DNA of 64,000 nt, from assembly GCA_009746045.1 (NCBI GenBank), contig RPFO01000082.1, forward strand, positions 1,914,841 through 1,978,840, written 5' to 3'. Every line of letters begins with the position of its first letter. Positions within the stretch are counted from its first letter, which is position 1. The position numbers and the translations under genes were made by a program. The notes below the pieces were generated by a model. That model searched no databases, was not told where the DNA came from, and saw nothing but the letters and a program-made list of their open reading frames with translations. Origin of the DNA: Mesostigma viride (lineage: Eukaryota > Streptophyta > Mesostigmatophyceae > Mesostigmatales > Mesostigmataceae). This document shows, in pieces, positions 57,956 through 64,000 of this stretch.

Positions 57956-59280
57956 TTTGGCAGTGCTGTCCACGTATTACAGCTGTCCGGGCTGTCATAT
58001 GTTGTCTCTTTGATAAGTAAAACTTTTGTTTTTTTATCAGCAAGGACCTTGTTCATCTCGGTCGGGTGGCATTTCAAATTTGTGCGACCAGGAAGTGTGC
58101 CTAGCTAGCTGTCGTTTTGTTGAACCTGTGTGCTGCAGCAGCCTTTCTACGTTCAGCCAGCTAGTTCTGAATTATTTTTTTTTCGCGACTTCCGCGACCA
58201 CAACGGTCGATCTGAAAGTGCCAAAAAAAGACATTATTTGGTTTCATGTCTCCTTGATTTTTACTCCTCACGTATTTCCGACCTACTTAGATACGCACCC
58301 ACTGGCAAACTTGCGCGCGCCCGGCACCGGTGCGGCGGGACCTGGACCTATTAATAATTTATTAGGAACATAACTCCGTTGAAAGTATATATGTAGCACA
58401 TAGCCCTTCAGAAGGCGCACACGCCCGACCCTGTGGACAAGCCACCTCCCCCCAAGCGGAGGAGGCGTTTTGATGAGTAGTGTAGTTAGGATTTTCTAGA
58501 TAGCTTAGAGTTAGGATAGTTCGATCACGCGGCTTCCTCCACCCCATCCATCATGGAATATGTGCTACATGACCTCCCCACAGAGGCATGTTATAATTTA
58601 ATTTTTTGATAGCCCTTCAGAAGGGGCATATGGCCTATAATACATTCTAAGCTACTTCATGCAAGGGTGGGAATGTAAACGACACTTGCTCTAGGTGCAC
58701 CAGGGCGCACCTGCATCCCCATGATCTATCAAGCTATGCATGCCCAGCTAATTATAAGGGGGAGCCTGTCATGGGGGGGAAGATCATCATAGCTATACAG
58801 AAGCTAGAGCGTGGCATCTCAGCAGAGAGCAGCTCTCTGCATTGGCACAGCATAACTAAATAAAGCTAGGCATCATCTGGAGTGTGGCACATCATAGGCA
58901 CACATTTTGTGTAATTATTTTTCTAATGAGATTAGCATAGTACTCCGTGGCATGCCTTTGCGCATGACACGCAAGTACTTACTTACTTTTAGGCACACAT
59001 GTATAACTCCGTTGGGAGTATCTGTAGCACATAGCCCAGAGAGGGGGCATATGGCCTATAATACATTCTAAGCTACTTCCTGCAAGGGTGGTGGGAATGT
59101 AAACGACCCTAGGCGCCCCAGGACACCTGCAGCCCCATGATCTATCAAGCTATGCCCAGCTAAGGGGGAGCCTGTCATGGGGGCGGGGGGAAGATCAGTT
59201 TAGCTATACAAGAGCTAGGGCATATGGCTTCTCAGCAGAGAGTGACTCCCTGCATGGGCACTGCATAATGAAATACGCAT
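57956..59280 (-). mobile_element. 3' flank then several LINE 3'-end copies (inverted)
   Basis: 57,956-58,365: 3' flank of the FAM47-like gene, nothing else seen. From 58,366 three overlapping LINE 3' UTR-type fragments follow on the minus strand, marked on the plus strand by ACTCCGTTGGGAGT (59,006-59,019), CATATGGCCTATAATACATT and AGCTACTTCATGCAAGGGTG (58,649 and 59,072 regions). Confidence 0.5.
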
Positions 59281-59289
59281 GCTGCACTT

Positions 59290-60434
59290 GTCTCTCGCCT
59301 TAACCAGGTGTCCAGAGGGCAAGTGTGGCGTGCTCCTGAAGAAGCTTGAGGCCCGATCACCGCCCACACCGAGGCCCTGGCCACACAGGTCCCCAAGATA
59401 GCGCGGAGCAGACGGCCACCATTGCATCCCAGCCACCCCGGCAGGATGCTGGTGACCTCCCGGCGCCGCTCTCCTACGCGGACCTGCTGCGGTCAGCGAC
59501 CGCCTCCACCACCGACGCCATCGCCACAAAGCTCCAGGAGCTGGAGAACCACCGCCAGGCCCAGCAACGGGAGGTCACCGACCGCGCTCGCCGCGAGTGC
59601 CGAGTGGTGCAGCTACGTCGCTTCCCCCAGAAGCCAGGTGAGACGTCAACCTCTCTTGCTGACGAGCTCAAGAACCAGCTTCTTACCCTCATGGGCCTGG
59701 TAGGTGAGGTAGAACTGCGTGGGTGCCACCGCCTTCCCCACTCACGGGACAAGGCGGCTCCCCCACCAGTCCTGCTCACCTTCCCCTCCCCTGACTGATA
59801 AGCAGCGGTTCCTCTCTCGTCGCAAGAGGTTGCACGACCTCACCTGGACGCTGGATGACGACCTGACCCCCGCTCAGCAACAGCAGCGACGCGACCTGTG
59901 GCCGGAATACCTCCGCCATAAGCAGGACCGGCCCCAGAAGCCCAAGGTGTACTGGAGGGGCGGGGACCTGATGATCAACCACAAGATGTGGACGCCCCCA
60001 GCGGGCTAGAATAGCAATAGCCCTAGCAATTGTAACCATTGGAGTCACTGCCGCTAAGGCAGCCATGCCTAGAATGTTCGCCTAGCTGTGCCAACATACC
60101 TAGTTACGTGCCGCCAACGCACGGTACACAACCAGCCATAGCCTTAGCCTAGTCCTAGTACAGCCATGCTACGCCCGTGCTATGGTCAGATTACTTGCCC
60201 ACGCTATACTTGTTATGCCCCGCTTACATGGGTCTTATTGCACCCACAGTTCGCCGGATCGTTAGCCTGTCCTTTTAGCTAGCGCGCCCGATTGCAGCTG
60301 TGGCATGCCTTTGGCATGAAGGAGACTGGGGGTCTCTGCCCTTTCTCCTGTAGTGTGCACACACACAGGGATTAAAAGCACTTCAGTGCTCCGTGACTCC
60401 CCAACGGGAGCACGTGTTTAATTAATTAATTAAT
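59290..60434 (+). mobile_element. LINE ORF1 relic with 3' UTR, hairpin and (TTAA)n tail
   Basis: The frame at 59,346-59,798 encodes PLSYADLLRSATASTTDAIA, a coiled segment ATKLQELENHRQAQQREVT, and RRFPQKPGETSTSLADELKN with VGEVELRGCHRLP. After a frameshift, 59,800-60,009 gives FLSRRKRLHDLTWTLDDDLT, QQQQRRDLWPEYLRHKQ and VYWRGGDLMINHKMW, the ORF1 C-terminal RNA-binding domain of L1-like elements. The 3' end reads GACTCCCCAACGGGAGC (60,395-60,411) then TTTAATTAATTAATTAAT. It is the best preserved ORF1 copy here, but broken. Confidence 0.65.
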
Positions 60435-60439
60435 AATGA

Positions 60440-60795
60440 AATAAAGCTATAGGCATCATCTGGGGTGTGGCTCATCATAGGCACACATGTACATGACTAA
60501 AAATGCTATAGGCATCAGCTGGTATAGTGCCTGTAGTAGGCGGGCACTGTACAAGGCCACCGTCTAACTATTCTACTACACTGTACTGCTGCTGTCTGTA
60601 TTCCGGCCCCTAGGCTGGGGCGTCTGGAGTCGCTGGCCGGGGCCGCGGTGGTCGCGGGGGTCGCGTGCCAGGGCTTGTGGCCGACGTAGATGGCCGCCCC
60701 CTCCCAGTACACCGGCTGGCCCGCCTTGGCCAGTCTGCCGGAGCTGGAGGTAGGAAGGCCATAGCTCCCGCAGGCCTTCTAGGCCCTCTCCTCAA
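60440..60795 (-). mobile_element. LINE ORF1 C-terminal relic (minus)
   Basis: Minus-strand frames give ELWPSYLQLRQ-like and VYWEGAAIYVGHKPWHATPA with a frameshift between, matching the end of the ORF1 domain at 42,423. Confidence 0.5.
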
Positions 60796-61018
60796 GCCCC
60801 CCCTGGGTGCCTGTGCTCATGATAAGGAGGCATGAACCATCATGGCGGTGCAGGTGCACCTTGTAGTGTGCACCCAGAGCAGGTGATAGTTGTACATGAT
60901 TCCTCCACCTGCAGGTTGTAGCCCTGATTGTATTACAAACCATAGATGCCCCTTTCTCAGGGCTATGTGTTACATATGCTCCCAACGGAGCTATGATTTT
61001 AATTAATTAATTAATTAA
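60796..61018 (+). mobile_element. LINE 3' end with hairpin and (TTAA)n tail
   Basis: CCTTTCTCAGGGCTATGTGT, then GCTCCCAACGGAGC (60,978-60,991), then TTAATTAATTAATTAATTAA. Homologous to 42,960-43,395. Confidence 0.55.
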
Positions 61019-61642
61019 TAGCTCCCGTCGCCGTTGTTGCTGCGCCAGGGTCAAGTCGTCGTCCACGGTGAAGCGAGTCTTCTCGAGCCGCTTGCAGCGT
61101 CTGAGAAACGAAATCTTGTCCGATGGGCTCTTAAAGATGAGAAGAAGCGGGGGCGCCCCTGCCTTACCCCGCGCGCGGGGATCGAAGGCGATGGCCGGCG
61201 GCCAGCTTAATCTCACCATGGTCTTGCAAGAAGGCCCATGCGTGCAAGGATTTTGCTCTCAAACGCACGTGCAAGCTTCTCGGAATTTTCACCTTCCTTC
61301 ATGTCGAAGTTCTTGACGATGACGTTGAGGCTGCATGAGCTTGGCGAGCTCAGTCGGCCTCCTCGCGGAGGTCGAGCTTCTGCTGCTCGAGCGGTGCTGC
61401 GACGGCGGAGGTGGTGGAGGTGGCGTGCTGCTTAAGCATGTCCGCCCAGGTCGGGATGGGAGGAGCATCGAGCTGCTAGCGAGGCGAGCCCGAGAGGGGG
61501 CTGGGCGACCACTAGAGCTTGCATGGCTAGTGGCACCGCTGCCGTCTGGGCCGGTGGGCGAAGCTGCAGCCGGAGCTGCAGACGTATTTTCATTGCTGAG
61601 CGCAGCCGCCAGGCTGCGTTGCGTCGAGAGGCGTTTGCTCAT
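61010..61642 (-). mobile_element. LINE ORF1 relic (minus), N-terminal and C-terminal pieces
   Basis: ATG at 61,642 (MSKRLSTQRSLAAALSNENT) opens a Ser/Ala/Pro-rich N-terminal part to 61,289. After frameshifts, 61,219-61,010 gives PPLLLIFKSPSDKISFLRRC and TRFTVDDDLTLAQQQRRREL, where it is cut by the tail of the preceding LINE copy. Confidence 0.55.
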
Positions 61643-61838
61643 CGTATATTGCGTAACAGCTGCGGAAAATTATATCGATCAGCATGTGCGTCGTAGAAAG
61701 ACGCGTCGATTGTGATATTCATGTGCATGCGTTGCGTCGAGAGGCCTGCGTTTGCTCATCGTATATTGCGTAACAGCTGCGGGAAATTATATCAGCATGT
61801 GCGTCGTAGAAAGACGCGTCGATTGTGATATTCACGGC
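61615..61838. repeat. Tandem duplicate at the 5' end of a LINE ORF1 relic
   Basis: Two ~110-bp units starting TGCGTTGCGTCGAGAGGC at 61,615 and 61,728. On the minus strand they lie at and just upstream of the ORF1 start codon, like 5'-UTR promoter monomers of some LINEs. Confidence 0.5.
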
Positions 61839-61919
61839 TAAATTCGGTGCTCAAACATGAAAGTTATGAGCTCCGCCGTCAGCCATGGCTACCTCGTGGC
61901 TCACCCTTAATTAAAGGGG

Positions 61920-62065
61920 GCTGCACGTCCGTCATATAGTCAGCAAAAGTGGGTGCGAGAGGTCCCCAGTTCGATTCCGGCCTCGATTATAATTTTCAGA
62001 TCGCGTTATCCGCGGACCGGCACTGAACGCAAATGGTTTTCACCTTTGCGGCGTGCCAAATAAGA
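61920..62065 (+). repeat. Partial SINE-like family C copy
   Basis: 3' half only: GTCAGCAAAAGTGGGTGCGA, B-box CAGTTCGATTCCGG, and GCACTGAACGCAAATGG. Confidence 0.6.
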
Positions 62066-62170
62066 ATATACATGACCATGAAAAAAAAAATTCCTTAGGT
62101 GCTATACACGATCTAAAAAATGCTTACAACGCGATATATCGCGTTCTAATTAAAAAAAAACACGGGTTAA

Positions 62171-63869
62171 CCCCTAAATGGGCAGAAATACTGCCGATGC
62201 ATCGGCTGTAACTTCACAATTTTGCAAACCAGATGCCATCCAACCCACCCATATCCAATGGCTGTCCTTGGGGGCCAAGCATGTCCATGAGTTGCCCTTC
62301 GGGTTGGTATATCACAACCTTACATATATGCAGGGTAGGCCATGTATAACTGCCGTCAAAGTCAGGGGGGTCAAGACGAGCGTTTTCATTTTTGGTAGAA
62401 TGTGCATTTTGAATTATGTTGTAAGAGCTAGGCACCTACCACTTCAGGGATGATAAACAATTAGTTGCTGAAAAGTTTGAGCCATTGGGGTCATCATTTG
62501 GGTGGGTATGCCAGCAGTTACACCCAGTACAGCCCATAGGGGTACCGTTGGTAAAAAGCAACCAAGGGGGTAGGAGTGGGCATACTACCTACTAATACCT
62601 ACTAATATGGCCCCCAACCATGCCACACAATACATTTCCCTTCCACAATGATGGGGAAACATAACTGCATCATCACACTGCCCTTACATGGCACCTATGT
62701 GCAGGTGCCACCTTGTCCATGCACGTAGGTAACGTGGTACGGATACCCTACGCAAGGCATGCATTCTAGGAGGCAGCCACCAACAAACTAGTGATTTTAA
62801 GCCTATTTCAGCTTGCCCTAGCAAGGATAAACTAGGCCTAAGCTGCTATAGCTTGCCAGGTGATGGCCAGCACACCTGGTGGCACATGCTGACAATGGGA
62901 AGCTTCTACTCACCGGTTACATGCTTGATGATGCCACAGAGACCAGCCAACTGCCTCACACTCATGCAATATGTGTGTGGGAAATGTATAACAAACATAT
63001 ATGGAGGTATTCAAACCCATACAGCATCTAAAACTTATCACCATCACACTGTGGCAGGTCAACTGACTGAGGGAAGCATCTAAGAAGGGTGTTTTAGAAA
63101 GGGGCCAGGCCAGGGTCAAGAAAGAGCATGAATAATGCAAAAAGAATGTGCTACACAAGCTAGAACGTATATATAAACGTCAAACATCGATAGGAAAACG
63201 ATGCTGAAGCTTTACCAGGCATGGATGGCGTTACCTTGGCCCAGGCGGTGGCCGCAAAATGGCGCATTTCGGCACACCAAAGTTGTGCAGCATGGTCGCT
63301 GGATTCGGCGATTTCTGGCCACCCTTGCACGTTTACGACTACTATGTATCATAAAAAGTACAAAGAAACCAATATATCCTTTAAAATACGCCGGAAAGGT
63401 ATTGCTGTCAACGTTTCTATCGTCCGGCCTGATCGCAGTTTTTTCCAGCAAGAACGCTGCCGACACCTATCAAATGGCATTCCCGCGAACCAAAAATTGG
63501 CCTGTGTGATCTTTAGGACGTATAAAATCAATTTCCTAAGTTTGGTCAGAAAATTCGAACGAAAACGTAAATGCCATGCGTGGGCGCAAGCCGCCATGGC
63601 CAGGTCGTCGTTTTCCGGAATGCACGTTCTACGTGAAAAAGTACCCTGACCCCTTGTACTTTGACCGGCCAGAACACCTCTATAACTTTGACAGAAGTAT
63701 GCAAACCCTAGTACCATGCTGTGAGGAAAATTATAAACTTTCGATCTTCTCAGCTAAACTTTTCCTAATTCTCAATAGTTTTCGCGGCATTTGGTCCCCC
63801 GAGAAGGGGCCGACGTGTCGGCTGTAACTCAGTTTTAGGCGGAAAATCGGCAGCCAGACCATTTAGGGG
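62171..63869. mobile_element. 1.7-kb TTAA-flanked inverted-repeat element (piggyBac-like, non-autonomous)
   Basis: Both ends are flanked by TTAA (62,167-62,170 and 63,870-63,873), with perfect 11-bp inverted termini CCCCTAAATGG / CCATTTAGGGG. TTAA duplication with termini starting CCC is the hallmark of piggyBac-type cut-and-paste elements. A subterminal block TCGGCTGTAACT appears near both ends in direct orientation. Interior frames are short and no transposase motif is seen, so it would depend on a transposase elsewhere. Its right flank begins with family A (AGAACTGCACACGG). Confidence 0.6.
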
Positions 63870-63873
63870 TTAA

Positions 63874-64000
63874 AGAACTGCACACGGTGCAGAGGCAAAA
63901 ATCCAAAGGACATCACTTTCAAATGTGCACCATGAACCAAAAGCCCACGTTTGAAAGAAAACATCATGTTACTGTAGCGACGCGACGGTGCATACATGTG
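63874..64000 (+). repeat. Family A copy running off the window
   Basis: AGAACTGCACACGGTGCAGA then CAAATGTGCACCATGAACCA. Diverged from 21,876. Continues past the window end. Confidence 0.55.

Overview
The window reads as nuclear DNA of a flagellated, plastid-bearing green alga. A prasinophyte-like chlorophyte is my best guess from recollection; no search was run. The evidence is spliced genes with GT-AG introns, a predicted chloroplast transit peptide on an NAD(P)-binding protein, a FAM47-like (probably ciliary) gene, plant-type TTTAGGG telomere-like repeats and many algal-type retroelement relics.

Bases 1-15,838 are a compact plus-strand virus-like block that looks like the structural half of a polinton-like virus (PLV). 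In order it holds a large fibre-like protein, a basic C2H2 zinc-finger protein, a small overlapping gene, a predicted penton/minor capsid protein, a small amphipathic protein, a predicted double-jelly-roll major capsid protein, a 56-aa protein, an Ig-repeat plus LamG-like adhesin, and three small proteins. No packaging ATPase, polymerase or integrase of the PLV is in the window; if present they lie to the left of base 1. The adhesin gene is split by a complete 5,885-bp Ty1/copia-type retrotransposon (7,040-12,924, minus strand). Its two 276-bp LTRs look identical, it has a 5-bp target duplication, and its gag and pol frames are intact, so the insertion is young.

Bases 16,157-23,890 are a repeat landscape: seven hairpins in a 110-bp array, an interstitial telomere-like tract, non-LTR retrotransposon relics, a 493-bp MITE with perfect 25-bp inverted termini, and tRNA-derived SINE-like repeats.

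Bases 23,893-40,047 hold two divergently transcribed host genes whose exons I placed by phase-consistent splice sites. One is a seven-exon INO80D/KANL2-like chromatin protein on the minus strand (23,893-30,980). The other is a ten-exon TIC62-like chloroplast NAD(P)-binding protein on the plus strand (32,849-40,047). Most of their large introns carry micro- or minisatellites.

Bases 40,048-44,477 are again SINE/LINE relics and simple repeats. A three-exon gene for a long, mostly disordered protein follows (44,478-49,000, minus), then a probable two-exon disordered protein (50,692-54,455, plus) whose intron holds a 24-bp minisatellite, and the 3' part of a FAM47-like gene (55,308-57,955, plus). 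The right end (57,956-64,000) is dominated by LINE ORF1 relics with (TTAA)n tails and a 1.7-kb TTAA-flanked inverted-repeat element.

All family assignments are from motif recognition by eye. Splice models are inferred from open frames, consensus sites and matching phases.
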